A stretch of DNA of 64,000 nt, from contig NZ_PVTR01000012.1 in assembly GCF_003003005.1 (NCBI RefSeq), forward strand, positions 62,001-126,000. Direction: 5' to 3'. A program made the translations under genes and the position numbers. This document shows positions 1-9,478 of the stretch, in pieces. Within the stretch, counting starts at the first letter, position 1, and every line of letters starts with the position of its first letter. The notes beneath the pieces are model-generated. The model worked only from the letters and a program-made list of their open reading frames with translations, did no database searches and had not been told where the DNA came from. Source of the stretch: Mongoliibacter ruber (lineage in GTDB: Bacteria > Bacteroidota > Bacteroidia > Cytophagales > Cyclobacteriaceae).

Positions 1-1
1 A

Positions 2-1378
2 AGACATGTATTGGGTGGAGTGGGATTTACAGCCCCTTCGGACCAACTTAATCTTGCCGCCATCGGTTCGGGTGGCAAGGGTATCTCAGATATCAAAAAT
101 GCGGCTGTCAATGGCCGAGAAAGAGTCATTGCACTTTGTGATGTAGATTTCTCGGGATCGGCCAAGCAATCCGCGGAAAACTTCCCAAAAGCCAAGCTCT
201 ATGCCGATTATAGAGAGATGTTGGATAATGAAAAAGACATAGATGCCGTCACCATCTCCACACCTGACCATGTCCATGGTCCGGCTGCCAAATATGCCAT
301 GGAAAGAGGCAAACACGTCTATGTACAAAAACCACTTACGCATAATATCCGTGAAGCCAGGTTATTGACCCAAATGGCCCGAGACCAAAAAGTTGTTACC
401 CAAATGGGTAATCAGGGTGGTTCTAACCCACTATTGAACATGGTGCAGGATTGGGTTGACTCCGGAAAACTAGGCAAAATCTCAAAAGTACAAGTGTGGA
501 CCAACAGACCTGTTTGGCCTCAGGGATTCGCCTTTCCTCAACCAGAACCCAGCAAAAAACCAGAAGAGTTGGATTGGAACCTTTGGTTAGGTCCAGCTCC
601 CGAAATAGGATACACACCAAACCTTCACCCCTTCAATTGGAGAGGATGGTGGGATTATGGTACAGGGGCTCTTGGAGATGTAGGATGTCACTTGATTGAC
701 ATTCCTTTCCGTACCCTTGGATTGAATTATCCCAAAAGTGCGGAATGTAGCGTAGGTACAGTTTTTTCTAGAATGTGGACTCCTGATTATAATCCAGAGG
801 GTGCACCAGCTTCCTCCTTCATCACGCTTCACTTTGGAGCCACTGACAAGAGTCAATCCCCAATCGAAATGACTTGGAGTGATGGAGGAATCAGACCATC
901 GCATCCTGACATTATTCCTGCAGACCATGATATTGGCGGTGCCAATTCGGCAAATGGTGTCTTGATCATCGGCGAAAAAGGTATCATCTCTACAAATATC
1001 AATGACAGTTCACCTTTGATGCCCAAGCTATATCTCAATGACGGAACTACTGACTTTGGGCCTGAAAAAGAGCCAAATGACGAGCCGGAATACGGACATC
1101 AACGCAAATGGGTGGATGCCATCAAAGCAGGATATGGCAGCGATGAGCACAAAGGTCTGACTTCTTCCTTTGATTACGCAGGCCCAATGACGGAAACCGT
1201 TTTGATGGGCAACTTAGCCATCAGAAGCTATATGCTGAGAAGGGAAAATAGCAACGGACAGATGGAGTTTTTCGGAAGACGCAAGTTGCTTTGGGATGGA
1301 GAAAATATGCGCATCACCAATTTGGAAGAAGCCAACCAGTTTGTCGGTAGAGAATACCGTCCGGGATTTGAAGTTTAA
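2..1378 (+). CDS. Gfo/Idh/MocA family oxidoreductase, 5' end outside window
   Basis: NAD(P)-dependent sugar or cyclitol dehydrogenase-like enzyme. The reading frame is open to the window edge, and the first visible residues, RHVLGGVGFTAP, match the stretch that follows a Tat signal in this family, so the true start lies upstream and the TTG at 11 is probably not used. Visible motifs are the Rossmann glycine run AAIGSGGKG, the CDVD that ends beta-2, the QKPLTHN segment (usually EKP) and the DVGCHLIDI segment of the substrate domain. A strong hairpin terminator follows. The substrate cannot be read from the sequence. Family is certain; export by Tat is inferred from the partial N-terminus. Confidence 0.9.
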   Translation, partial: RHVLGGVGFTAPSDQLNLAAIGSGGKGISDIKNAAVNGRERVIALCDVDFSGSAKQSAENFPKAKLYADYREMLDNEKDIDAVTISTPDHVHGPAAKYAMERGKHVYVQKPLTHNIREARLLTQMARDQKVVTQMGNQGGSNPLLNMVQDWVDSGKLGKISKVQVWTNRPVWPQGFAFPQPEPSKKPEELDWNLWLGPAPEIGYTPNLHPFNWRGWWDYGTGALGDVGCHLIDIPFRTLGLNYPKSAECSVGTVFSRMWTPDYNPEGAPASSFITLHFGATDKSQSPIEMTWSDGGIRPSHPDIIPADHDIGGANSANGVLIIGEKGIISTNINDSSPLMPKLYLNDGTTDFGPEKEPNDEPEYGHQRKWVDAIKAGYGSDEHKGLTSSFDYAGPMTETVLMGNLAIRSYMLRRENSNGQMEFFGRRKLLWDGENMRITNLEEANQFVGREYRPGFEV

Positions 1379-1399
1379 CCTAAGATATAATGACTTTCA

Positions 1400-1430
1400 C
1401 CCGGCAGCCAATTGGTTGCCGGGTTTTTAA
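1400..1430 (+). terminator. Rho-independent terminator after the oxidoreductase gene
   Basis: Ten-base-pair stem CCCGGCAGCC / GGTTGCCGGG (two G-T or near pairs allowed) around an AATT loop, followed by TTTTTAATTTT. It lies 22 bases past the oxidoreductase stop, which sets that gene apart from the next one. Confidence 0.85.
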
Positions 1431-1447
1431 TTTTAAGCCTTTATTGC

Positions 1448-1849
1448 ATGAAACAAGTCTTGAATCAAATCACTTTGGTAGTCAGGGATTACGACGAAGC
1501 AATCACTTTTTATACCCAAAAACTCAACTTTGAATTACTCGAAGACACCCCTCTTTCTGATAGCAAAAGGTGGGTAAGAGTGAGACCTCCAGGAGGCGAG
1601 GGCTGTTCTCTTTTATTGGCAAAAGCAGTGAATAAGGAGCAAATCGCAAGTATCGGTAATCAGACTGGAGGAAGGGTTTTTCTTTTTTTATACACCGACA
1701 ACATAGATAGAGACCTTAAGCACCTCTTAGCAGAAAACGTTAAAATCAAAAGAGGTCTTAGTGAAGAAAGCTATGGCAAGGTTTTGGTTTTTGAAGACCT
1801 TTATGGCAATCTCTGGGATTTGATTCAGCCATTAGAAACCAACCTTTAA
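1448..1849 (+). CDS. VOC (glyoxalase/bleomycin-resistance) family protein
   Basis: A 133-residue single-module VOC protein. The N-terminal NQITLVVRDYDEAITFYTQKL and the C-terminal FEDLYGNLWDLIQP are the paired beta-alpha-beta-beta-beta signatures of the glyoxalase fold. The frame extends upstream to 1412, but that part lies in the terminator hairpin, so the ATG at 1448 (MKQVLNQ) is the better start. Members act as lyases, dioxygenases or drug-binding proteins. The N-terminal metal-binding His is not evident, so a glyoxalase I reaction should not be assumed. The next gene starts 11 bases downstream, so the two may be co-transcribed. Confidence 0.85.
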   Translation: MKQVLNQITLVVRDYDEAITFYTQKLNFELLEDTPLSDSKRWVRVRPPGGEGCSLLLAKAVNKEQIASIGNQTGGRVFLFLYTDNIDRDLKHLLAENVKIKRGLSEESYGKVLVFEDLYGNLWDLIQPLETNL

Positions 1850-1860
1850 TCGATTTGCCT

Positions 1861-2814
1861 ATGTCAATTCAACACCCAGCAAACCCTGAACTATGGCAAG
1901 GAAGAAATTCCCAAGAAATTGAATATTGGCACCAAGCGATCAATTTTGAAACATCAGCAGGTAAAAAGCAGGTTGCACTTTTGGGCTACTGCGGAGATGA
2001 AGGAGTAAAAAGGAACCTCGGTCGTATAGGTGCCGCCAAGGCTCCTGATGAGATACGCAAAATGATGGCAACCATGGCTTACCACCTGCCAGAAAGCTTA
2101 AAGGTACTTGATTTAGGCAATGTAGAAACTGTAAGTGAAGACATGGAAAGCGGTCATCAGTTGATTTCTGAGAAAGTGAGAGGATTACTACAAGGAAACA
2201 TTTTCCCGGTTTTGCTTGGAGGAGGACATGACTTGGCTTATGCCCATGGGAAAGGTATATTAACTCATCTCAAGGATAAAAATGAGCGCTTGGGAATCAT
2301 CAACCTTGACGCTCACTTTGACTTAAGGGGTCTGAATGATGGAAAAGGTCATTCAGGCAGTCCGTTTTACCAACTTTCTCAAGAGTTTCCTGATAATTTC
2401 CAATACCTCTGTCTGGGGATTCAAAAAGCTGCAAATCCTACCAGTCTTTACCGGCATGCTTTTGCTACCAAGACGCAATGGATGGATATGGAGGAGTTTA
2501 GGCTGGAAAATTGGGATTACATTGCCTCCCTTTTGAATACTTTCTGTGGGAAAGTCAATAAAATCTACCTCAGCATTGATTTGGATGGGTTTTCCTCCGC
2601 TTATGCACCTGGAGTAAGTGCTCCATCAGCTACAGGTTTTACTCCTGAAATTGCCTTCAAAGTCATGGAATGGCTTGCCCTAACAGGAAAATTAATCAGC
2701 ATGGATGTGGTGGAACTAAACCCCAGATATGATCAAGACCACAAAACTGCAAGATTGGCTGCAAGATGTGTAGAATTCATGTTAAGGAAGATGTATGTAC
2801 GTCAAGAGGAGTAA
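1861..2814 (+). CDS. hutG: Formimidoylglutamase-like arginase/agmatinase family hydrolase
   Basis: Mn-dependent ureohydrolase-fold enzyme of 317 residues. The metal ligands appear in order: GGGHD, DAHFD and SIDLDGF. MDVVELNP near the C-terminus is the usual end motif of the superfamily. Overall it resembles HutG-type formimidoylglutamate hydrolase, the last step of histidine degradation to glutamate plus formamide, more than arginase. No other hut gene is in the window, so the substrate rests on family resemblance alone. The ATG at 1861 is chosen over a TTG two codons upstream. Confidence 0.75.
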   Translation: MSIQHPANPELWQGRNSQEIEYWHQAINFETSAGKKQVALLGYCGDEGVKRNLGRIGAAKAPDEIRKMMATMAYHLPESLKVLDLGNVETVSEDMESGHQLISEKVRGLLQGNIFPVLLGGGHDLAYAHGKGILTHLKDKNERLGIINLDAHFDLRGLNDGKGHSGSPFYQLSQEFPDNFQYLCLGIQKAANPTSLYRHAFATKTQWMDMEEFRLENWDYIASLLNTFCGKVNKIYLSIDLDGFSSAYAPGVSAPSATGFTPEIAFKVMEWLALTGKLISMDVVELNPRYDQDHKTARLAARCVEFMLRKMYVRQEE

Positions 2815-2891
2815 AGGCATGACAAAATTTTTCCAAGATGCGGATTTCAATAAATTGCTTTAATTTTAGTCCAATATCCAGTCCCAGAACT

Positions 2892-3551
2892 ATGAACAAC
2901 AAGCACCTACCACATATTCTTTTACTTTTAATCCTGCTGAATTTTTCAGCACAAGCACAGACTTTCAGGATTTTTGAAAAACCCATCATTTTTGATGAAG
3001 AAAGGGAAAAGTTATCATTGGAATACCTAAAAAACAGGCATGGTATCCAACAAGAGACTGCCACTATTGATCCAAAAATGGTAGTCGTACACTGGACGGC
3101 AGTTCCTACTTTAGAGACCACTTTTGATGTATTCAACCCAGTCCATCTGGGCGGCAGACCTGAACTCACATCTGCAAGCAACCTCAATGTCTCTGCCCAT
3201 TTTCTTGTAGACAGGGATGGCACTATCTTCAGGTTGTTACCCGACACCACATTTGCAAGGCACACAATTGGTCTCAATTACATGTCCATAGGCATAGAAA
3301 ATATCGGCGGGCCTGATGCTCCTCTTACAAAATCCCAAGTGAAAGCAAATGCAGAACTTATCCGCTACCTTCACAAAAAACACAATATTGAATATGTCAT
3401 CGGGCATCATGAATATTATGATTTTCAAGGCAGCCAACTATGGAAAGAAACGGACCCTGACTACCTAACGAGTAAGCAAGATCCAGGAGACAAGTTTATG
3501 AAAAGACTTAGAAAAAAACTCTCCGATCTTAATTTCAAATCAAAACCTTGA
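2892..3551 (+). CDS. N-acetylmuramoyl-L-alanine amidase (amidase_2 family), exported
   Basis: Zn-dependent amidase that cuts the MurNAc-L-Ala bond of peptidoglycan or its fragments. The ATG at 2892 starts a clear signal peptide (MNNKHLPHILLLLILLNFSAQAQ). The amidase_2 domain follows, with the first Zn His in VVVHWTA, SAHFLVDRDG, the ARHTIGLN segment and GHHEYYD near the end. The product is about 200 residues after cleavage and probably periplasmic. The GHL10 lipoprotein gene starts 25 bases later, and AmpG- and NagZ-like genes follow, which points to wall-fragment recycling. Confidence 0.85.
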   Translation: MNNKHLPHILLLLILLNFSAQAQTFRIFEKPIIFDEEREKLSLEYLKNRHGIQQETATIDPKMVVVHWTAVPTLETTFDVFNPVHLGGRPELTSASNLNVSAHFLVDRDGTIFRLLPDTTFARHTIGLNYMSIGIENIGGPDAPLTKSQVKANAELIRYLHKKHNIEYVIGHHEYYDFQGSQLWKETDPDYLTSKQDPGDKFMKRLRKKLSDLNFKSKP

Positions 3552-3576
3552 CATTCCCCAATTACACCTACTCATT

Positions 3577-5244
3577 ATGAACAAGTACCTTTATTTGGCC
3601 ACTATCTGTTTTTCTATATGGATATTTTCATCCTGTAAATCAAGTCAACCAACTGCCAATACACCTTCAGGGAACAGGAATATTTCGACTACTGCACCAG
3701 GTAATTCTTCGGGCTATCCGGAAAGAACTGTGAATACCTTGCCTTCTCCCGAATTTTACAAAATACTGGATATGGAAATAACCCCTAGCCCAAGAGAATT
3801 TAGGGCTGTTTGGATAGCCACAGTGGCAAATATTGACTGGCCGAGTTCAGGAACCATTCCTTTTGAAAGACAAAAGAAAGAATTTACTGAGCTTTTAGAT
3901 TACTATCAAAAACTGAATTTCAATGCAGTCATCGTACAGATAAGAACCTCGGGAGACGCTTTTTACCTGTCCCAATATTCCCCTTGGTCAAGGTACCTGA
4001 CTGGCAAAGAAGGCCAAAAACCAAACACTACCGAAGATCCACTTTCTTGGATGATATTGGAAGCACACAGAAGAGGTTTGGAATTTCATGCATGGCTAAA
4101 CCCTTACCGGGCTACCATGAATCTGGACACTAAGATCCTCAGTCCCGAACATGATTTTTTCAAACACAAAGATTGGATGATCAAATACGACACCAAGTAC
4201 TATTACAATCCAGGCTTGCCGGAAGTCCGCAAACACCTCGTCAATATTATCAGGGAAGTGGTGAAAAATTACAATATAGATGCCATTCACTTTGATGATT
4301 ATTTCTACCCATACAAGGTAGCCAAACTCGATTTTGCAGATGCAGCCTCCTATAAAAAATACAGCAAACCCGGACAAAAAGTAGATGATTGGAGAAGGGA
4401 AAATGTCAATCTTTTGGTCAAAGAAGTCAATGAAACCATAAAAACCGAAAAGCCATGGGTGCAATTTGGGATCAGTCCTTTTGGTGTATGGAGGAATAGA
4501 GACAAAGACTCAAGCGGCAGCAACACAAGAGCAGGACAGACCAATTTTGATGACCTTTATGCCGATGTACTTACATGGATGAAAAACGGCTGGATTGATT
4601 ACCTCATCCCTCAATTGTACTGGAGTATGGACTACAACCTCGCATCCTACAGAGAATTGGTCAATTGGTGGTCAAAAAACAGTTATGACACCAAAATCTA
4701 TATCGGTAATGGGCCTTACAAAATCCGTGACAATGCCGACAAGGCCTGGGACAATCCTATGGAAATTCCCAATCAGGTAGGCTTGTCCAAAATCACTCCC
4801 AATATCTCGGGGAATGCCTATTTCAGTGCCAAATCCATGTACCTCAAAAACAGAGATGTCGCCGAGCTATTGCATCAAAACCATTACAAAACACCAGTCC
4901 TTACTCCTGATGTGATACCTGTAAGCATGCAGCCACAGTTCAGCAAAAAGGTAGAGCTGGTTCCTCATAGTGATGGTTTTGCGTTCCAGTTTGCAAGTAT
5001 ACTCGATCTGGACTACAGGTATGCAGTCATCTATACAGCCCCTACCCTACAAGATTTACAGTTGAGGAACGAACGAAGCGTTCGCCAGAAAGTGTATCTA
5101 GACGAGACCAACAGGCTACTGATTCCAGTACTTAGCCCAATCAACCAAAAATACGTCACAATCAGTTTTGTTGACCGCTATGGTAAAGAGACCAGGCCCA
5201 AAGCTTTTGAAATCCAAACTCGAAACTTATCCCAAAACAAATAA
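3577..5244 (+). CDS. GHL10-type glycoside-hydrolase-like lipoprotein (YngK/DUF187)
   Basis: A 555-residue lipoprotein with lipobox IFSSC followed by a Ser/Thr/Pro/Asn-rich linker. The (beta/alpha)8 domain of the GHL10 family starts near residue 75 with REFRAVWIATVANIDWPS, and continues with AVIVQIRTSGDAFY, the HAWLNPYRA motif, AIHFDDYFYP (likely active-site acids) and FGISPFGVWRN. Relatives are proposed to cut carbohydrate polymers, possibly peptidoglycan glycan chains; enzyme data are sparse. A small beta-rich C-terminal domain follows. Its place between an amidase and AmpG/NagZ genes supports a role in wall turnover, but that is inference. Confidence 0.85.
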   Translation: MNKYLYLATICFSIWIFSSCKSSQPTANTPSGNRNISTTAPGNSSGYPERTVNTLPSPEFYKILDMEITPSPREFRAVWIATVANIDWPSSGTIPFERQKKEFTELLDYYQKLNFNAVIVQIRTSGDAFYLSQYSPWSRYLTGKEGQKPNTTEDPLSWMILEAHRRGLEFHAWLNPYRATMNLDTKILSPEHDFFKHKDWMIKYDTKYYYNPGLPEVRKHLVNIIREVVKNYNIDAIHFDDYFYPYKVAKLDFADAASYKKYSKPGQKVDDWRRENVNLLVKEVNETIKTEKPWVQFGISPFGVWRNRDKDSSGSNTRAGQTNFDDLYADVLTWMKNGWIDYLIPQLYWSMDYNLASYRELVNWWSKNSYDTKIYIGNGPYKIRDNADKAWDNPMEIPNQVGLSKITPNISGNAYFSAKSMYLKNRDVAELLHQNHYKTPVLTPDVIPVSMQPQFSKKVELVPHSDGFAFQFASILDLDYRYAVIYTAPTLQDLQLRNERSVRQKVYLDETNRLLIPVLSPINQKYVTISFVDRYGKETRPKAFEIQTRNLSQNK

Positions 5245-5375
5245 AAATCGAGGCTCCACAAAGAATCCTGAAAAACAATGGACTCACATACTGGGATGAA
5301 TTCAGAATTTGGGGACCTATTACATGATGGCAGGAATGCCCCGAATCAAGCCTTCAAAAATCAAATCATAATCAA

Positions 5376-5858
5376 ATGAAAGACATGCTTGTCCGCTTGA
5401 CGGATCTTCCCGACATCAGCCAAGAAGAAAGGCACCTGGCTGAAGAAAACATCATTTTCAGGAGACCAATCGCCCCTGAGAAATCTATTGTATGCCAATG
5501 GGTAGGGAAAGAATTTGGTAACTATTGGGAAAGCGAGACAGATGTTGCTTTTTCCTTTCAACCTGTACATTGTTTTATAGCCCAGAAGGGAAATGAAATC
5601 TTGGGTTTTGCCTGCTATGAAGTTACAGCCAAAAACTTTTTTGGTCCAACAGGGACTAAGGAAGGCTGGAGGGGCAAGGGCATCGGAAAGGTACTCTTGG
5701 TCAAAAGCTTGCTGGCACTTAGAGAAATGGGCTATGCTTATGCCATTATAGGAGGTATAGGCCCGATTGACTTTTATAAAAACACGGTCAATGCTGTAAC
5801 AATAGAAGGTTCCGAAATCAGCATTTACCAAAACTTGATCCGAATCAACCATGAGTAA
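5376..5858 (+). CDS. GNAT family N-acetyltransferase
   Basis: A 160-residue protein with a single GNAT fold. The acetyl-CoA pyrophosphate loop is visible as GTKEGWRGKGIGKVLL (R/Q-x-x-G-x-G/A type) near residues 95-110, followed by the helix and the beta strand YAIIGG. The last codons overlap the next gene by 8 bases, so translation is probably coupled to the AmpG-like permease. Lying in a likely recycling operon, it may act on an amino sugar or a muropeptide breakdown product; the sequence does not give the substrate. A slightly longer open frame on the opposite strand is a shadow. Confidence 0.85.
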   Translation: MKDMLVRLTDLPDISQEERHLAEENIIFRRPIAPEKSIVCQWVGKEFGNYWESETDVAFSFQPVHCFIAQKGNEILGFACYEVTAKNFFGPTGTKEGWRGKGIGKVLLVKSLLALREMGYAYAIIGGIGPIDFYKNTVNAVTIEGSEISIYQNLIRINHE

Positions 5859-7119
5859 ACCCATCAAAAACAACCCTTGGTACTGGGTACCACCACTCTA
5901 CCTTACAGAAGGAATACCATATGTGCTGATCATCACAGTATCAGTCATCATGTACAAAAACCTAGGCGTATCCAACGCTGACATTGGACTCTATACCAGC
6001 TTCCTTTACCTCCCATGGGTTATCAAGCCATTTTGGAGTCCCTTTGTGGACCTCTATGGCACCAAGCGAAAATGGTTTCTTTGGATGCAGCTCATCCTAT
6101 CTTTGGCATTCTTGGGAGTAGGTCTGTCCTTACCTACCAGTCAGTTTTTTGTAATCAGTTTGGCTTTCTTCTGGTTGGCATCCTTTGCTTCAGCCACCAA
6201 TGATATCGCCTCAGACGGATTTTACCTATTGGCATTGAAAGAGGAAAAACAAGCATTCTTTATAGGTGTAAGAAGTACTTTCTACAGGGTCGCTATGGTA
6301 ACAGGTCAGGGACTTTTTGTAATCGTGGCGGGATACTTGGAAGTAGCTTATGGTGACAATACCAAAGCATGGTCCTTGACCATGGTGATGATAGCCGGAC
6401 TGATGTTCATCCTTACCTTAATCAATCTCTGGACTACACCGAATGTAGAAAAGGCAAAAGACTATGTGAAAGCTGAGTCATTGACTTTTTGGAAGGTGTT
6501 TGAGAGCTTTTTCGGGAAAAAGGACATATGGATCGCCTTGACCTTTGTCCTGCTGTACAGGCTTGGAGAATCCCAATTGGTAAAAATGGCTTCTCCATTC
6601 TTATTGGACTCAAGAGAAATGGGAGGTTTGAATTTAAGTACATCTGAAGTGGGCTTGATTTATGGTACCCTTGGCATTATAGCACTAAGCATCGGTGGCA
6701 TCATTGGAGGAATTGTGATTTCAAGAGATGGCCTTGGGAAGTGGATGTTGCCCATGATCATGGCTTTGAATGTGCCAAACGTTTTCTATTACTTTCTGGC
6801 TTATTTTCAGCCCGAATCAGCGTTTTATGCTGGCCTAGTTGTTGTTATTGAGCAATTGGGTTATGGTTTTGGTTTTGCTGCCTTCATGATGTACTTGATC
6901 TACGTTGCCGAAGGTCCCTCCAAAACTTCCCACTATGCCATTGCCACTGGATTTATGGCCTTAGGGATGATGATACCGGGAATGATTTCCGGTTTTATCC
7001 AAGAATGGTTAGGATATAATGGCTTTTTCCTATGGGTGGCATTCGCTGCAATCCCCGGGATATTGATGGTCAAGTATGTCAAATTCCCCTATGAATACGG
7101 AAAGAAACAGATTAAATGA
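5851..7119 (+). CDS. AmpG-like MFS permease
   Basis: A 422-residue polytopic membrane protein with about 12 hydrophobic segments. The N-terminus WVPPLYLTEGIPYVLI and the LYLPWVIKPFWSPFVDLYGTKRKW stretch of helix 2 with its following loop are typical of the AmpG branch of the major facilitator superfamily, which imports anhydro-muropeptides to the cytosol. The start overlaps the GNAT stop by 8 bases, and its stop is within 24 bases of the GH3 gene. That tight packing with a NagZ-like enzyme makes muropeptide import the best guess, although the substrate is inferred. Confidence 0.85.
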   Translation: MSKPIKNNPWYWVPPLYLTEGIPYVLIITVSVIMYKNLGVSNADIGLYTSFLYLPWVIKPFWSPFVDLYGTKRKWFLWMQLILSLAFLGVGLSLPTSQFFVISLAFFWLASFASATNDIASDGFYLLALKEEKQAFFIGVRSTFYRVAMVTGQGLFVIVAGYLEVAYGDNTKAWSLTMVMIAGLMFILTLINLWTTPNVEKAKDYVKAESLTFWKVFESFFGKKDIWIALTFVLLYRLGESQLVKMASPFLLDSREMGGLNLSTSEVGLIYGTLGIIALSIGGIIGGIVISRDGLGKWMLPMIMALNVPNVFYYFLAYFQPESAFYAGLVVVIEQLGYGFGFAAFMMYLIYVAEGPSKTSHYAIATGFMALGMMIPGMISGFIQEWLGYNGFFLWVAFAAIPGILMVKYVKFPYEYGKKQIK

Positions 7120-7142
7120 TTTTTTTAAAAAAAACCAATACC

Positions 7143-8690
7143 ATGACATTAAAAGAAAAAATCGGACAGCTATTTTCACCTGCCGCTTTTATACATGACT
7201 CAGAAGAAAACATTGAAGCAATGGAAAAGCTCATTGCAGAACATCATATTGGAGGCCTCACTTTTTTCCATAGCAGACATTCCGCAGCAGCTAATTTTGA
7301 ACAAAGGCAGGAGAAATTATCCTATGAAAATACCCTTGAAAAACTCATAGAACAGATCAATCGCTATCAGTTGGTAACCAAAATCCCACTGATGATCAGC
7401 ATTGATGCGGAATTTGGTTTGGCAATGCGAATAGAACACAGCCCGCAATATCCATATGCCATCAGCCTAGGCGCCATGGACATATCTGAAAAGAGCTATG
7501 TGTATGAGACAGGTAAAAGAATGGCAAGAGACCTAAAGGCTGCGGGTATACACCTCAATTTTGCCCCTGTAGCGGATATCAATACCAATCCAAACAATCC
7601 GGTAATTGGCTACAGGTCTTTTGGAACCAATAAAGAAAAGGTGAGTGAATTTGCCTGGCAGATGTACAAGGCGCATATCGATGAGGAAGTAGGTGCTTGC
7701 TACAAACACTTTCCCGGTCACGGTGATACCGATGTGGACTCTCATTTAGGGCTTCCCATTTTGCAAAAATCCAAAGAAGAACTTCTGGAGGAAGAACTTT
7801 TCCCATTCGCCGAAGCCATCTCATCTGGCTTGGATATGATCATGGTAGGCCATCTAGCAGTACCTGCCCTGACCAATGGAAAAAACATCCCAGCTTCCAT
7901 CAGCAAAGAGGTGATCAAGAACTTTCTCAAAACCGAAATGAAATTTGAAGGACTTGTGGTCTCAGATGCCCTGAACATGAAAAGTGTCTCTGACAAATTT
8001 CCGATACCAGGCCAATTGGAATATGAAGCCTTTATTGCTGGGAATGACATCCTATGTTTTTCAGAAAATATCTCCGAAGCCATTGATTTGATCGCAGATC
8101 AAGCTTCCGAAGAACAGATTGATGAGAGTTTTCAAAAAATCATGACTTGGAAGAAAAAATATGGTGTTCTGGAAATCAAAAAAATCAAAGTCCCTGCGTT
8201 TGATTGGGGTGATCATTCAGAATTTCAGCTTGAATTGGCACCAAAATACCTTACAGAAATAAAGCCTCTTGAGGAGGTTCTGGATTTGGAGAATTGTTGT
8301 AAAATCTCTTTAAACTCACCCGATACCAATCACTTTTTCAATGACCTAAAAGACACAATAGAAGGACCTGTCTTTACACTTGAGGATATAGGAGATGATT
8401 TCCAAGGATTGCAAAAATACGATTGCGCTCTAGTGGCAGTATTTGTGCCTTCTGTAAAGCCAGTGAATCATTTTGGCCTAGAACCAGCTTTGTTAGAAAA
8501 ATTGATACGCTTGAGCAAGCTCAAAAAAGTCTCTCTGTATCTTTTTGGCACCCCATTATCATTAAGAGAATTCTCACAATCAGAGGTTTTTGCAGGAATT
8601 GTTTGCGCTTATCAGCATTTTGAAGAGGTACAAAAAAAGGCAGCCCTCCACTTTACAGGTAAACTTAAAGCGGAAGGCCACAGGAAATAA
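7143..8690 (+). CDS. Glycoside hydrolase family 3, NagZ-like beta-N-acetylhexosaminidase
   Basis: A GH3 enzyme of about 515 residues with no signal peptide, so likely cytosolic. MTLKEKIGQLF is the usual N-terminal motif of the family, and an ATG at 7116 that overlaps the AmpG stop is the alternative start. The motif KHFPGHGDTDVDSHLGLP contains the Asp-His pair on the flexible loop that marks NagZ-type hexosaminidases as opposed to beta-glucosidases; VVSDALNM supplies the likely nucleophile Asp. About 150 residues follow the TIM barrel and form a second domain without a recognised motif. It probably removes GlcNAc from the anhydro-muropeptides imported by the preceding permease. Confidence 0.85.
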   Translation: MTLKEKIGQLFSPAAFIHDSEENIEAMEKLIAEHHIGGLTFFHSRHSAAANFEQRQEKLSYENTLEKLIEQINRYQLVTKIPLMISIDAEFGLAMRIEHSPQYPYAISLGAMDISEKSYVYETGKRMARDLKAAGIHLNFAPVADINTNPNNPVIGYRSFGTNKEKVSEFAWQMYKAHIDEEVGACYKHFPGHGDTDVDSHLGLPILQKSKEELLEEELFPFAEAISSGLDMIMVGHLAVPALTNGKNIPASISKEVIKNFLKTEMKFEGLVVSDALNMKSVSDKFPIPGQLEYEAFIAGNDILCFSENISEAIDLIADQASEEQIDESFQKIMTWKKKYGVLEIKKIKVPAFDWGDHSEFQLELAPKYLTEIKPLEEVLDLENCCKISLNSPDTNHFFNDLKDTIEGPVFTLEDIGDDFQGLQKYDCALVAVFVPSVKPVNHFGLEPALLEKLIRLSKLKKVSLYLFGTPLSLREFSQSEVFAGIVCAYQHFEEVQKKAALHFTGKLKAEGHRK

Positions 8691-8695
8691 CCAAC

Positions 8696-9271
8696 CTAAT
8701 TTCTGGTGAGCAATTTGAATTGATCCATCACCCGGTAAGTTGCTCTCGTCAATTCAGTATTGATTTCAGGTGACATAAAGTCAAAATCAGCCGGTGTATA
8801 GCCTTGCCATATCGTACTGCCTCGTTTGTTGTCAATGACATAAATGACCAGCATTCCGGTATTTTGAAGGTACTTTACACTATTGTAATTTTCGTCACGC
8901 TCACGGTTTTCGCGTTCTTCTTCTTCAGTCACTTCAAACTGAGAGGCTCTTCTTGATAGCCAATAGTCGAAATTAGGCTGTTGATAACCTCTATACTTTA
9001 TAGAATCACTAAAGATCTTATAATTGATAAGTAAGTCAGGTTTGTCGTCTTGAGCTCTAAAACCCTGAGCATCCAGTCTATTGCTGATTGTGTTCTCAAT
9101 GGTAATATTAAAAAAAGTAGTATCCGGAAAAGGATGTTCAACAAAACCGAAGGTTTTATATTTTTTAAAATTTCCTGAATAATTAAAATCGTATTCGGCG
9201 ATATAGTCTTTTTGACTTAGACAACCGCTCAAAATGAATAAAAAGGAGAGAAGAGTTAGGGCAGATTTCAT
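8696..9271 (-). CDS. DUF4136-type lipoprotein
   Basis: A 191-residue lipoprotein with signal MKSALTLLSFLFILSGC. The body matches the DUF4136 pattern: a strand-rich start around YDFNYSGNFKKYKTFGF, then NRLDAQGFRAQDDKPDLLINY, and near the end the GSTIWQGYTPADFD strand. A charged insert with several Glu and Arg sits around residue 115-125. The function of the family is unknown; it is an envelope protein common in Bacteroidota. It is convergent with the GH3 gene, whose stop is only 5 bases away. Confidence 0.8.
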   Translation of the reverse strand: MKSALTLLSFLFILSGCLSQKDYIAEYDFNYSGNFKKYKTFGFVEHPFPDTTFFNITIENTISNRLDAQGFRAQDDKPDLLINYKIFSDSIKYRGYQQPNFDYWLSRRASQFEVTEEEERENRERDENYNSVKYLQNTGMLVIYVIDNKRGSTIWQGYTPADFDFMSPEINTELTRATYRVMDQFKLLTRN

Positions 9272-9478
9272 TTTGAATAGAGTATAAAGGATGGAAAATC
9301 TATTAGTAATTAATTACGCATAACTTTTTAACTTTGGATCACGATAGAATGTTTTAGATATAGAGTTGGATCCCAATGTATTATAACAATTTCTGGGTTT
9401 TATATCAAGAAATCTTTTATGAATGAACTACGTTACAGAAATTAAATGCCTTCCACCACACAATAAAATTTTTGAATA

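Noticed and set aside
5361-5873. A 170-codon frame on the minus strand
   Set aside because: It is slightly longer than the GNAT gene opposite but lacks any domain, while the GNAT has its acetyl-CoA loop and overlaps the next gene naturally.
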